NCBI GenBank assembly: GCA_002007465.1
Contig: LNAC01000278.1
Location: 1,154,333-1,218,332 of the forward strand
Length of the DNA stretch: 64,000 bases
Source of the DNA: Ailurus styani
Taxonomy: Eukaryota; Chordata; Mammalia; Carnivora; Ailuridae
Direction: 5' to 3'
The number at the start of each line of letters is the position of its first letter. The first letter of the stretch is position 1. The position numbers and the translations under genes were made by a program. Below, in pieces: positions 43,121 to 55,350 of the stretch. The notes beneath the pieces were generated by a model. It did not search any database and had not been told where the DNA came from. It worked only from the letters and a program-made list of their open reading frames with translations.

Positions 43121-43479
43121 ATCAGCTTTCCCACCCCTTCACAACATGACCCCTTCGCCCATTGTTTTGCAAAAGGTCCACAGCAAATAATTTATTCAAT
43201 GATTCAAATGAATATTTGCCATCTATCCCCAGGGGTGGTAGTCTGTGACGTGCCTTTGTGTGTACGTCCTGGGAGTGGCAAAAAGAGGAATGTGGACATG
43301 GTCTCTGAGGGCGCCCAGGCACCGGCACCCACCTGCCCTGTGCCGCTTCCTTGAAGCCCCCTCCCCCACATGTCAGAGGATGTCAGGATTTAGACTGGGA
43401 ACTGGCCTCACAAGCTGTCTGGCCCTACTCTCTGTAGGTATATTTTATACATTTTATAGGTGTTGCCATCCATAAATCT
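43121..43479. other. Unique non-coding sequence
   Basis: No recognised feature. Confidence 0.4.
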
Positions 43480-43590
43480 ATAGGTGTAGGACCTTTAGGA
43501 GCGAGACCCAGAAGGGTTGAGGGAGTTGACTAAGGTCACACAGCTAGTGAGTGGCCAGGCTGGAACATGAATGAGGGCCACTCCCTAAAC
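43480..43590 (-). mobile_element. MIR SINE fragment
   Basis: GTTGACTAAGGTCACACAGC followed by TAGTGAGTGGCCAGGCTGGAA is the conserved MIR core in reverse. Confidence 0.78.
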
Positions 43591-43683
43591 CTGCATCTAG
43601 CCCCTTTTCCATTATAGGGCAGCAAGATAGGGTGTGAGGGAACGTTAGAGCAGAAGGGGTCTGGTCTTTGTCTAGCTGACTGC

Positions 43684-43756
43684 AGTGATGCTGTGTCCTG
43701 CCGTGCAGTGGAGACTGAGTGATGCTGTGTCCTGCCGTGCAGTGGAGACTGAGTGA
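43684..43756 (+). repeat. 34-bp perfect tandem duplication
   Basis: A 34-bp unit starting AGTGATGCTGTGTCC and ending GTGGAGACTG occurs at 43684-43717 and, identically, at 43718-43751, with a partial third copy to 43756. Confidence 0.97.
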
Positions 43757-45404
43757 CACAGAGCACTTGCTTGCCCATTATGATCCTCCTGGGCATCACT
43801 TAGCTGCAGCCCGGGGTGCATCTTGGGGGCAAGCGATGTCTGTCCAGATCATTTCATCTGCCAAGAGTCTCAGGCCTCCGACAAAGGTTTCTTTTCTGAA
43901 AGTGTGCTTGTGTGTGCTCCCCTACAGACCCGTTGTGATGTCCCCCCAAACAGACTGCAGATCTGTGGTTGATGTCTCAAGATTATATTGGGCTTACTTG
44001 ACTTATGTCAGCTTTCAGCCATTATCCCCCTCTAAACATCGCAGGACAAACCATAGGTATGGACATCCAGGTTAATTATTTGAAAATATGCAATTGGAAA
44101 TCATTTTATTGGACGAAGTGACTTTTTCACAATCTGTACCAAGTTTCATGGCTTCGCAGCTTTTTCTTTCCAGAAGGAAATGGTCCTATACAATAGAAGA
44201 TCAAAGATCAGCACATTCCTGGCTATGTGTTATTTGCAAGGCCTGTGGAAAATAACTAAGACTGTGAGAATTAGTCTCTGCCCTCAAGGGACGTAGTTTA
44301 GTTGTGGAAAAATAGCAGTAGCCAGCCGATATTGAATACTTCCCAGGGGCCAAGTCCAGTGGGCACTGGGTCTCTCCTGGAGTATATTATTTGTGACACT
44401 GAAAGCCATTTCCTAGCAAACTTTTCGTGCCGGGGCAGAGGGGCCTGACTAGCCTCCCTCCCCATTCCCTTCCATTTGGTGCTTCCTTTTCCAAGAACTC
44501 AAGGGCGCTACCTGTGTGAGCTGGCCAGGCTGCTCTGCAGCCAGAGAACCTGGGGGCTGGCTGAGTCTCAGCAACACCACACCCAGGGCTGCGCACACTC
44601 TCCATTTCTCCGCTTTGCTCGGGGGAGAGAGGTGAGCTTGCTTGGCGTGACTCAGGCCAAGGAAGTGAAAAGCCCAGACTCAGTGGTTCGTCAGTTTCTC
44701 CCAGGTCTTAACCCGAGCTTCCTAACCCAGCAGCATGCACAAGACTGAGACCTCAAGGCAGTAGCTGGGAGTCTCTGGGGAACTGCTGTCTGAGGCCTGG
44801 GGGGAGGAAGAATAGCACTTGATTTCATTTCAAGCCTCAGCAGTTTTTTTCTCTTCTTTTCCCTTCTTTCACTTTTTAGTGACTCTTTCAGTAGGGCTCT
44901 AAGAAACAGCACTCCTCCAGCTTAGTCCCAAGTTCAGGTCTCACCAGGATTTTTCGACATCTTCCTGGTTCCCTGCCCTCCAATTATGTGCAATAAATAA
45001 ATGCCATCACCAAATATTATCACTTTGAGGGAGCGGTGCCTGGGGTGGGCTTTATAAAGGAGCCCTGCCCGCCCTGTTTGCTGTTAGAGGAACAGGGTAA
45101 TGTGCAGTGGATGGCTTGGCCTCCTGCCCGGTGGATTGGCAGGCCTCCCTCCACGCTTCTCCCCTGCAGACTACCTACAGGTTCTTACACAAAGAAGGAG
45201 TCCTGTGTCCGCTCATGAGGCCTGCAGCAAAAGCTGACTTCTCCAGTGCTAGAGAAAAATGGCATGGCACGATGCCTAAACTGTTGCTCCTTAGGGGCTT
45301 CATATGGATGGAAAGTCAAAGAGCCCTTTTCCCTCCTGGAGCGGGGAGGTCTTTGAAAAGCCCCTTTCTAATGAACTTGCCCGGGGTGAGCTCTGCCTAG
45401 TTTA
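43757..45404. other. Unique non-coding sequence
   Basis: About 1.6 kb. An L2-like phrase (CTCTGCCCTCAAGGGACGTAG) near 44277-44297 is the only hint of a repeat. Frames of 90-118 codons have no recognised domain. Confidence 0.4.
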
Positions 45405-45465
45405 GCATTTACTGAGAACCTACGGACTGCCACACCTGTGCCAGGCACCATAGAAAGAAGGATGC
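45405..45465 (-). mobile_element. L2 LINE 3' end fragment
   Basis: CATTTACTGAGAACCTACGG and CACCTGTGCCAGGCACCATAG match the extreme L2 terminus in reverse. Confidence 0.55.
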
Positions 45466-47631
45466 GTGTGCCGCAGTTGTGTCCCCAGTGGCCCCGAACC
45501 CTGTGGTTGCTGAGACCGATGTAATTACTAACCCAAGATGGCGGGAAGAGCCCACTCAGCAGGGTCTGCTTTTCTCCTGGATGTAAGCTCGATGGAATCC
45601 TCAAGGAGGCACAGTCTCTTCGATCCTAACACTGCTCAGCCCCTATGGTTTTAAGTGGGCTGATAAGGGAAGGAAGCACATTCAAAGTGCATTGAATGAA
45701 CAGGTTACCCTGCTCTCCTCCCCACTGGGAACATCTGGGAGATGGAATGGAGTTTGCCTGGCCTTGATCCCCGCCACGCACAGGGCCAGGAAGCTGGGAG
45801 ATGTGCCTGCCAATTCCCTCCGACTCTGGTGGAGGGCAGGAGCTCCCAGCAAGCCTGGTCTGGCCTGCCTGGAGACCAAGCGCCTTCCTGCGAACAGAGA
45901 CATCCCCCAGGCAGAGTCGCAGGGTGCGCAGGCCTGGGGAAAGGGGAACACGGGCAGGGGTGGTAAGGCGTCACTGTGGCTGCGTCCTCCACCCAGGCCC
46001 AGGCAGGGAGATGGAGGCCCAGCCTTCCAAGGACCAGAGGAAACCCAGCAGGCTGCGTGGGAATGGCACAATGAATACCTCACCCCAGAAAGAGGAATGC
46101 GGCCCCACTGGTGTGGGCCTCTCAGCCTCTTCCCAGCAGGAACAGGGGTGTTGCTTTGTACAGCTCTCTCTTGATGAACGCATCAGTGCTCAGGGAAATG
46201 GGCTTGAACGAGCCTCACACGTATGTAGTGGTGTTTCCTCGGTGCGTCAGTGGCCTGAGTACAGGTTCAGTACAATTCTTATACCAACACAGCTAGGGGG
46301 GACCGTGGGGGAGGGGGTGCAGGGGCTGGGCAGGAATGTTGGTGTGGTTCCTGCTTCCCATCATCATGTACGTGTTCTCTGAGGCTGGGCCTCTCTTGTA
46401 CCTTCTGGAAGCTGCCCCATATCTGAGTATCAGGGAGTGTTCCGTGTTCATGCCTGTCTGGCAGGAAAGTTTCTGTGACTGAGGAATGTGTCTGCAGGGT
46501 GGCCAACTTGTCTCTAACTGTCTGGGAACAGTGGTGAGCCTTCCTGCCTGTCTCAGGCCACCCCGACTCGGCAGGGGCTTGCAACACCCTGCTTCCACAC
46601 TGGGGGGCTAGCCTTGGCCCAAGTTCCCATTCCCTCAGGAAGTCACTCTGCCAGGTGGCAGGGGCCAAGGAGCTTGTGGTCTTTATGAGCTGCTTATTAG
46701 CATTGAAAGAAATCAGCCCAAACTCTGGTGGGAAGGGAGGGCTGGGGAGGGCGGCTGTCTTCTCCTCAGCGCCCCAGGCTTGTCTGTCTACATAGTCGGG
46801 CGCTTGGCCAGCCGCCGTCCTGCCCGGAGCTGTGGTGCCACACACGGCAGCTCCCCCCGCCCCAGGTTCTGAAAGTGGGCAAGGGAACGTGCAGGTGTAA
46901 GGCCCCTTCATCCTCACACTGAGGGTAGACTGAAACCACGGTGTCTTTTCAGCTCTCTCAGTGTTCAGCTGCATCACACCTGGAGCATTCATAGGGCAAA
47001 GAAAAGGTACATCTTCCCTTGTTAACCATGCGCTCACTCTGGGCCTGGGCCACCACTCCTGGAGCAGATAAAGGAGCCCAGGGACTTTCTGAGGTGAGTC
47101 TCCTCCTGCTCAGAGATCATGAGCAGTTATTTCCAGCCCGGCCTAACGAGCCTGTGATGCTCTTCCTTGCTCTGCTTCCTCAGGCCAACAGAACCTCTTG
47201 GGTTGAGAAGGCAGCAGCCGCTGGCCAACATAAAGATCTTGCCTGAGAGGAAAGCAGTCACTGTTAGATCCTAAATTCTGTATCAGATCAAGGGGACCAC
47301 AGCCAGCAGAACTGAAGGCTTTTTTCCTCCTCTGCTGGGAATTCAGGTGTCTCTGGTACTGCTTGGACTGCCTGACAGTGGTTTTTTTTGTTTTTTTTTG
47401 TTTTGTTTTGTTTTGTTTTTAAGGGGTTATAGGAGCCTTCTGGAGAACTCATTCCAGGGAGACAGTGGGCCAAGCTGAGCAGACCCTCAGGTGTGAGAGG
47501 CGAGACATGATTCTGACTTCAGCCTGAGTCTGTCCTCCGCCAGGCTCCCCGGACATGTCACTGGGCCACAGGGAGAAGAAAGGCTGGGAGAAAAACATAG
47601 ATATAGAATCACATATTTTATTTAAAAAATC
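45466..47631. other. GC-rich unique sequence with the longest open frame
   Basis: About 2.2 kb of GC-rich DNA with many overlapping frames, including the longest of the window: 252 codons on the minus strand (46279-47037), ending in a poly-proline stretch. Other frames of 133-193 codons cover the same bases in other phases, as expected from low stop-codon frequency in GC-rich DNA. No domain, signal peptide or family is recognisable. I do not call a gene, though an exon cannot be excluded. Confidence 0.4.
47382..47420 (+). repeat. (TTTTG)n simple repeat
   Basis: T-runs and four GTTTT units. Confidence 0.9.
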
Positions 47632-47800
47632 CCAGCTCTGCCCCACCACTCACTGAGTGACTTTGGGTGAATTACCTAAGCCCTTCAAGGCCGGCTCCCT
47701 CTGTCAAATAGCCGGCCGTGTGGTTCCTAGCTCAGAGGCTTGCTATGAGGTCATGTGAGCTAATGTTTACAAACCACTTAGAATATTGTAAGTGCAAAGC
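47632..47800 (+). mobile_element. MIR SINE
   Basis: CCAGCTCTGCCCCACCACTC, GAGTGACTTTGGGTGAATTACC, TTGCTATGAGGTCATGTGAGC and AACCACTTAGAATATTG follow MIR order. Confidence 0.82.
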
Positions 47801-49379
47801 GTTGGTTAAATGAAACCCAGAACGTCTCTAAGACTTAAGGGCACAAGTAGCAGGGCTCTAGGACCCTTTATCGGTGTGTGAGGAGGGGAAAGAAGTGCTT
47901 TCTTACCCCTCTCCGCCAACCACTCATGTCTCCAGTGCATCAGAGAGCTGCGCTCAGAATGGTAACGGCACGTCCAGGCGTATGGGCCCAAGGGAGCACT
48001 TCTGGGGACACAGACATCTGGGACTGAGAGGTGGTCACTGGAAGAAAGACTTGTAAGAGCAGGTGAGAGGGGACAAGTGGGTGTATATTACTGCTGATGT
48101 GGCCTCATCTATACCCGGTAACTGGTGAGGCCTGAGGAGCTGGGTCCCAGAAGCCCTAGTGTGGCCCCACCCAGAGCCAAAATCAGTTTCTTAGCAGCTG
48201 GAAGCTCAGAGAATGGGAAGGGCTGTTTCCTGAGAGGCACCTCAGGTTCAAGGGTTAGCTTCTCTCCACCCCAGATACTAAGTTACTGCATTTAGTAAAA
48301 CTTTTGGGTTCTTTTCTATTTCCACTTCTGTGGGGCTGAAATTTAACTTTTATAGTCCTCACTCACAGAGAACTGCATTGCAGAGCCTCTGTCTTAATAG
48401 GGTGGTGGTTGTCAACACCAAACAAGGAGATTTCTAGAAAAGGCATCACCTAAAGGTGGGATTTTTGAAAGGCAGCTGGGATGGGAAGTTACATGGGAAA
48501 ATGGAGGCCCATGCTATACTGAACAAGAGTGTTAGGAGCCCCTCATCCGAAGGAAGGGCCAGACCACTCACCCCATGCTTTATAAGAGGCTTTCGGCTGG
48601 CCCTGCTGACTCCCTGCAACCTTCACCTCAGCTCTGCTCTGCAATATAAGCAGACACCTAGGCAGGAAGGAGAAAGATGACAAGTTCTCCCCAGTGCAGT
48701 GTTCACAGGGGAAGGTGACTTCCTCGCCAAAGTGAGATGGAAAGCTGGCCGTGCGCTAAGACAGAAGGGGCTGGCTGAGTGCAGCAGAGTGTGGCAGGCC
48801 TGGGAAAGTTTTGGGGGGGCACAAGTTATGTTCCTATCATGTGGAGGCATCCATGAAACTCTGTGGCCCAAGCCTGGAGATTGCTGAAGGCAGAAGGCCC
48901 GCAGGAGCAGCCTGGGCCTAGGGCTGAGGAGGCTGCTCGCTAGTTGCTTGGCAACAAGCCAACTGGCTGGCTGGGGCAATGCCCACCCAGAGGAGAGGTT
49001 AAGGGCACAGACGAATGCTGGCCAGTGGAGGTATGACTGCCCCATGGGGGCCTCCGTTCAGGGGCTTTCTCAGGGAGAGAGGGGAAGTGAAGTTTACACT
49101 GGATGTAAGATTGGAATTTTGACGCAGACTGGGCTGGATGGGCGAAAGTGGCGGCTGGGGGAAGTGCTGCCTTATTATACTCCTTCCCCACTTAGTTGAG
49201 ACTCCTCAAACTGGTTTTGCAGCCATGAATTCTAGAAGGTTTATTTTCCCCTTGAAACACAAGATTTGGAGAAACCCAGAAAATGGAGCAAGAGTGGTTG
49301 CCTTTTTGAAGCAGAGTTCTGAAGACTCTGAAACATTCATCTGTACCTGGAGAGCTGTTTCTCGAATGGTTACTAACTA
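47801..49379. other. Unique non-coding sequence
   Basis: About 1.6 kb with no recognised repeat. A 140-codon minus-strand frame (48623-49045) has no recognisable domain and is opposed by other frames. Confidence 0.4.
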
Positions 49380-49770
49380 GTGTATTAGTTTCTTACGGCC
49401 ACTGTAACCAATTACCATAGACTCAGCGGTGTACTATCACACAACTTGATCATGTCACAGTTCTGGAGGCCGGAAGTCCAACATGGGTCTCACGGGGCTA
49501 AAATCAAGATGTCCGCAGAGTTACGCTGGGTCTTCACATTACCTCACTTCGCCCTCCTGCCTTGCCTCCCTCTTCCACTGTTAAGCACCCTTGATATTAC
49601 ATCAGGCTCACCTGGATAATCCAGGCTAATCTCCCCATCTTAAAGTCAATTGGTTAGCAACTTCAATTTCATCTATATCTTGATTCCCCTTTGCTGTGCA
49701 ACCTAATGTAGCCAAGGTTCTGGAGATGAGGGCATGGACAACTCTGGGGTGCCATCCTTCTCCTAACATA
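49380..49770 (-). mobile_element. MaLR-like (MLT1 group) LTR
   Basis: TGTATTAGTTTCTTACGGCC, ACAGTTCTGGAGGCCGGAAG, TCCAACATGGGTCTCACGGG, TGGATAATCCAGGCTAATC, AGGGCATGGACAACTCTGG and a CCTAACA end are the reverse of an MLT1-type LTR. Near full length, no internal region. Confidence 0.7.
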
Positions 49771-51452
49771 TGTGGCTTGTGTGTTATTGAATTCAATTTA
49801 ATTAAACAAAAATGCATGTGATCCTCAGGATACCCAAGCCAAGATTCAGTCCCATTGGATCTCCTTGTCCCTAAGGGGTGAGGGAGCCTTCCTAGGAACT
49901 AAGAGGCGGTACCCAAGAGACTATTGGACTTTCATCTATGTCTGGAAGGCCACATAAAAACCATTCAATCCCACAGAGGTCCCAAGCAGGGCCGACTAGA
50001 GGGACATGTACCCTGCAGTCCCCCCGGAGGTAAGGGCCCTGAACCCCCAGGCTGCCGCTCCTGGGCACTCACTGTCTGCTGACACCAGATTTATTCTTAA
50101 CATTGTAAGCATCTTCTGCTGCAAATGCCCAAATATCAAAATCCCAGGCAGCTTTACCCAGTTTCTGGTCCCTGAGATGCTGCTGACTTTGGGGACAAGG
50201 AAGGTAGTAATTGCCACCACCAGTGTTCCTGGCATTGAGGCTCACTATTCTCAGAGGGTGGAATCTTCTGGTTAAAACCTGCATTTGTATAGGTACCATA
50301 GCCAGTGGAGGTGGGGAGAGCTGGAGCCCTCACTACCTGCCAGGAGGGTTGCAGGTAGAAAGCCTCTGCAGAGCCTGGGGTGCTTGTGGGGATGGGGATG
50401 CATGCAGAATCCTTACAATCTTTCTGTCTTATCCACCTCCCAGCTTGGGATGCAGCAGCAGTTCTTGTCCAGCCTCTAGATACAGAGATGGGAATGCCTT
50501 CCAGGCGTCCTGGGATGTAGAGTGAGGTGTGAAGAGGAGGGGCAGCTTCACTTCCTCACAATTGCATCAGTCAATCGGGTGCTGGCTCTCACTGGCGGGC
50601 CCCCACAGCTTAGGGAGGGCCCTGGGGCAGGGGCAGGCACGGGTCCAGCAGAACCCCTTGGACAGCAGAATGTTCCCACTAGTGCTCTCTCCCTCACCCC
50701 ATCCCATCCCATCACTGGGCACTTTGAGGACAACACACCCTCCTTCAGACCACCCTTGGGGAAGGCCTCCTGGCAGCTGAGGCATCCATTAGCAAACCCC
50801 TCCCCCTGGGGCAGTGCCCCCCACCCCAGCTCTTAAGCACAATGACTCTCATTGTCTTCCTTCTCTTATGCAATAAGGCTTAGCAGCTTGTTGGAAAGGA
50901 CACGACTGGCCTGTTAAGTTAAAAAATCAAGCCCTAAGGAACATAAAAACTTATTTACCCTCTTGGAGAGTGAAAAGGGTCCAGTTCTCTCTTAGAAACC
51001 TAAAACCACTGGGACCTTGACACAACCCTTTTTCAGAAGCCTTCATTCTTTTAAGATGAGGTCACTCTCCCCCAAGAATGGATCAAAGACTTTACTTCAG
51101 AAATACCCAAATCCACAAATCTACTCTCCAAACACATTTTCTAGAATGAGCATTATTACTCTCATAATGGAGAAAATAATCACCCCTACTGAGACTCTGG
51201 CAAGTTTGTGACTGCATTTATCACGAAAAAGCTGGCAACTCAGTTTTGCCTTTTCAAAAGGCAGTTTTGGAGGTATTTTTGGAGATCCAGTGTTTGACAA
51301 AAGATATGCTGAGACATAGTGGCTGTGTTTCTGGGTTGATTAGGAAGATATTCATTGCCTTACCAGAGAGAGACTTAGTTTCCTTTACCTTGACCTAATT
51401 CATGGCATTATGATGGGTTTTGTGTATCCTTGGACACCATTTCTAGTGTGTG
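49771..51452. other. Unique non-coding sequence
   Basis: About 1.7 kb. Several frames near 50006-50836 overlap in both directions with no known domain. No repeat named. Confidence 0.4.
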
Positions 51453-51468
51453 GAAGGAGGAAGTTATT

Positions 51469-51639
51469 TTTTCAAATAATTTTTTTATGAGAGAGCATGG
51501 AGTGTGGAGAGGCACAGGGAGAGGGAAAGAGAATTTTAAGTGGGCTCCATGCCCAGGATGAAGCTTGTCACGGGGCTCGATCTCACGGCCCTGAGATCAC
51601 ATCTGAGCAGAAATCAAGAGTCGGACACCTAGGCACCCT
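51469..51639 (-). mobile_element. CAN-SINE, older subtype
   Basis: Inverted, diverged copy: GAATTTTAAGTGGGCTCCATGC, GGGGCTCGATCTCACGGCCC and a head missing several bases, ending CACCTAGGCACCCT. TSD GAAGGAGGAAGTTATT at 51453-51468 and GAAGGAGGAAGGTATT from 51640 differ by one base. Confidence 0.93.
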
Positions 51640-51655
51640 GAAGGAGGAAGGTATT

Positions 51656-52144
51656 GCAGCTGATGTCATCAGTGTCCCTCCCACATCCCCTGCATCGCAG
51701 GTCCTGCCAACTACCAGTTGCCCAAATCTGCATTTGTCCCCAGGGGTTCTTTCTCCCCGTCCCAACTCAGATCCGAGGCAGGATGCATAACCTGTGCTTC
51801 CTTGGCAGCAGAGTCTGAGAAATTAATATATGCCCAGCACGCCCTCAAGCAGGGAGTCCAGATCCAGTAGCCTGTAGATATCCCAGCCCCCTGGCCCTTG
51901 GGAGGCCAGCTACTTTTTCAGATGAGTTTGACCCCTTTCCCCAGAGTTTCCCCTTAGGCTTAAGCTTTAGTGGCTCACTGTGCTCGCTGCTTTCTTGGCT
52001 TCCTTTCTTCCCTAGATCCCTTCCCACTCCCCTGCAAGTATTGCATGCGCTTCCCCTAAGATGATTTCCACTTGAATCTTTGTCTCTGCCTCTGGATCTG
52101 CTTCTGGGAGAACCAAAATTGAAAGAGGTACAAATAAATAAAAA
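51656..52144. other. Unique non-coding sequence
   Basis: No recognised feature. Confidence 0.4.
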
Positions 52145-52285
52145 TGAGTAGAAACCAGTAAAATGCCTGATACATTATAAATATTCAGATAAATGTTTCT
52201 TACGTTACAGAAACAACCATACAAAGTATATTCTCAATGTTTAGCCCAGAACCGAGCACTTAGCAGACACTCAACAAAAGCTTGG
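52145..52285 (+). mobile_element. L2/MIR 3'-end-like fragments
   Basis: AAATGCCTGATACATTATAAATA and CGAGCACTTAGCAGACACTC followed by AACAAAAGC resemble ends of L2 or MIR. Too short and diverged to assign. Confidence 0.35.
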
Positions 52286-52514
52286 AGAGGGGTGGAAAAC
52301 AGGCTACTCAAGCTTAGGCTAGGGAATCACCCAGTGGGGATATCATAGGTTGAAGAATCTATGGGTAAGTGGGTAAGACCTTGAAAATCCACAGATTTAG
52401 AGTTCTATGGGCGTGGTGTTGCCACAGTGGTGGTGGGGAGCGTTCTATGTGCGAAGAATGGGGGCTATCCTGGGATTTTCAGTTAGTCTCTGTCATTTTC
52501 CTATTGAATTTCCC

Positions 52515-54345
52515 ATAAGATTTATCATAGACAGCTTTACTGAGATATGAGTTATACATCATAATTTTCACCACTTGCAGAGTTGTACAACTATTACTAC
52601 TATTCAATTCCAGAATATTTCCAACACACACCACCCCCCCAAAAACTGTACCCACTAGCAGTCGCCCCATTGTTCCCTCCAGCCCCTGGAAAATACCGTT
52701 CTGTTTTCTGTTTCTGTGGATTTGCCTATTCCGGACGTTTCTTACAAATGGAATTGTGTAATAATGTGGTCTTCGTGAATGTATTCTCTCACTTTGTATA
52801 ATGTGTTCAAAAGTCATCTATAGTCGTAACACTAATCAGCACTTCATTCCTATTGAAGGGCAAATAGTATTCCATTACATGAACGTACCATATGTTGTTT
52901 ATCCATTCCTTAGTTGATGGATATTGGGCTATTTCTACCCAGTAGTTCTAATAATGCTGCTATGAACATTCATATGCAAGTTTTTGTGCATTCAAATGTT
53001 TTCATATATGTACACACACACACACACCCCCCCCTAGGAGCAGAAATCCTGGATCATGTTATAACTCTATGTTGAGCACTATTACACACCTACCAGCAAT
53101 GAAGGAGGGCTCCAGTATTTCCTCAACCTCACTCTTCTTGCTGTTACCTGTCTTTTATTTCTACGGCCATCCTAGTGTGTATGAAGTGGCTTCTTATCAT
53201 AGTTTTGATTTACATTTCCTTCATGACTAATGATGTTGAACATATTTTCAAGTGTTTATTAAACATTTGTATATCTTGTTATGAGAAATGTCTATTTGAA
53301 TCCTTTACCATTTTTAAATTGTGTTTTTTGACTTTTTGTATATTTTAATATATTTTAAAAGCAAACTTTGAGTAACAGCACCGAAGACAGACATTAAAAA
53401 CATGTACTTGCATGTAGGGTAACTCAGAAAAGCATAGTGAATACATTATTTGTCTTTTTATTCTTGACTTGTAACTGTTCTTTATATATTCTGAATATTG
53501 GACCTCTATCAGATATATAATTTGCAAATATTTTCTCCCATTCTGAAGTTTGTCTTTTTTACGTTCTTCATTAATGTCTTTTAAAACACAGAAGTTTTCA
53601 ATTTTGATGAAATCCAACCTTTCTATTTTTTGGCCTTTGGTACCTTCTGCTTTTGGTGGTGCATGTCAGAAACTGTTGCTCAATTCAAGGTCATGAAGAT
53701 TTACACCGCTGTTTTCTTCTAAGAGTTTCATGGTGTTAGTTCTTGTATTTAGGTCTTTGGTCCATCTGAGTTAATTTTGGTACCTGGTGTGAGCTAGGAG
53801 TCCAACCTTGTTCTTTTGAATGTGGATATCCACTTGTCCCAGAACCATTTGTTACAAAGACGGTTCTTTCCCTCATCGATTTGTCTTAACACCCTTGTCA
53901 AAATCAAGTGACCACAAATTTAAGAATTTCTTTCTACACTCACAATTTTGTTCTCCTGATCTATATATCTATCCTTAATTCAGTGTTACAATGTCTTGAT
54001 GACTATACTTTGCAATTTTGAAATCAGGTAGAATAAGTCTTCTAACTTGGTTCTTTTTCAAGATTGTTTCCCTTGCATTTCCATATACCTTTAAATATCA
54101 GTTTGTCAATTTCTGTTAAAAAGCCAGCCGGGATGTTGATAGGGATTGTGTGTGATCTCTGGATCAGTTTAGGGAGTATGGTGATCTTAACAATACTGAG
54201 CCATTCTGTCTACAAACATGGGTTATCTTTCCATGTATTTAGGTTTTTGGTTTTCTTCAACAATATAATTTTTTTAATTTTTGGTGTACCAGGATTGTAC
54301 TTCTTTTGTTAAATTTTCCTAAATATTTTATTCTTTTTGATGAGT
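52515..54345 (-). mobile_element. L1M LINE, 3' UTR and end of ORF2
   Basis: In reverse orientation: GCTTTACTGAGATATGAG (3' end), GTGGATTTGCCTATTCCGGAC, TTGATGGATATTGGGCTA, AATGCTGCTATGAACATTC, GACTAATGATGTTGAACAT, TTTGCAAATATTTTCTCCC, AACCATTTGTTACAAAGAC and TTGATAGGGATTGTGTGTG. About 1.8 kb of an old primate/carnivore-shared L1M. A (CA)n tract at 53012-53034 and an unrelated ~90-bp segment near 53365-53450 interrupt it. ORF2 is heavily broken and no protein is expected. Confidence 0.9.
53012..53034 (+). repeat. (CA)n followed by a C-run
   Basis: ACACACACACACAC then CCCCCCC inside the L1 3' region. Confidence 0.9.
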
Positions 54346-54809
54346 TAATTTCTTTAATTTCATTTTTTATTTTTCATTGTTAGTGTATAGAAATGCAGGT
54401 GTTTTAAGATCCCACAAAATTTTAAAGTCTGCGTTTCTCCCTTCAAGATCAAGAGTTGTCATTTCCAAGGGCTATCTTGTCCATCGTAAGCCATGGGACT
54501 CTGAGGCCTGCCCCAGAGCGCCACAAGCTGGCTGCCGACCTTGAGAAATTCTTGGTGGCAGGGAGTAAAGCATGTGATTTACTAGTCCAGATAAGGCAGG
54601 TTTACAGAGCGGTGGACTTTAAAAATAAGAAGTCCTTGAGAGTAGGATACAGACCTGAGCGGGGGATGTGCTACAAATAAGTTACAAAGTCAAATACCAA
54701 ACTCGAAGAGCTGGTAGTATAATGGGGGCAGGAGAAATGGGTATTCAGAAAAAAACACGTACGAAGACTCCCAGGGAAGCAGGTATGCATGCTAGCACCA
54801 ATTTTGGAC
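54346..54809. other. Unique non-coding sequence
   Basis: No repeat named. Frame 54456-54680 has no recognisable product. Confidence 0.4.
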
Positions 54810-54910
54810 ATTGACTACGAAATTCAGAGCTGGAAGGGATCGTGGGATCATCCGGGCTGCTCCTCTGAATTTACAGATGGGAACACTACATCTAGAAAGG
54901 GAAGTGGTAT
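54810..54910 (-). mobile_element. MIR3-like SINE fragment
   Basis: TCAGAGCTGGAAGGGATCGTG, GGATCATCCGGGCTGC and ATTTACAGATGGGAACAC resemble a MIR3-type core. Confidence 0.5.
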
Positions 54911-54934
54911 GATGTGCCATACAGGAGAAAAAGC

Positions 54935-55090
54935 AAAGGTTTTGTAAACAAATGCCTGAGTCATCACTAGCAGGAGACTTTGGGAGACGGCCCTTAGCCG
55001 CCGGCAGCCTCAGTTCTTCATCTGTAAAAGGAGAAAAATGTTGTCTGCCTTGTAGGGTGGTCATAAGGAATCAGGGAGTCGGTGAGTCAC
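54935..55090 (+). mobile_element. MIR SINE
   Basis: ACTTTGGGAGACGGCCC, AGCCTCAGTTCTTCATCTG, TAAAAGGAGAAAAATG and TGTAGGGTGGTCATAAGG follow MIR. Confidence 0.75.
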
Positions 55091-55096
55091 CAGTCT

Positions 55097-55190
55097 TTCC
55101 TGGCACCATGTGCCAGGCACTGTGCTCGGTGCTGGGGACGGAGTGGGGAACGAAAGAGACACAGTGCGTGCCCGTCAGAAGAGTGGATTT
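55097..55190 (-). mobile_element. L2 LINE 3' end fragment
   Basis: CACCATGTGCCAGGCACTGTG followed by CTCGGTGCTGGGGACGGAG and AACGAAAGAGACACAGTGC is L2 read in reverse. Confidence 0.65.
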
Positions 55191-55244
55191 AGGGTGAAGC
55201 TTAAAAGGCACTGGCTCGACACTGTGCTTCTCTGGCTCGTTGTA

Positions 55245-55350
55245 AATTCCAGATAAATGTCCCAAGGACAGGGCCCTATTGCGTTTATTTCTAAATCTTG
55301 AGTGCACATGCCTCACCTTCGAGATACTCAATAGGTCTGTTGAACTCAAC
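55245..55350 (+). mobile_element. L2 LINE 3' end-like fragment
   Basis: AGGACAGGGCCCTATTGCG and GAGATACTCAATAGGTCTG followed by TTGAACTCAAC resemble a decayed L2 terminus. Confidence 0.5.
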
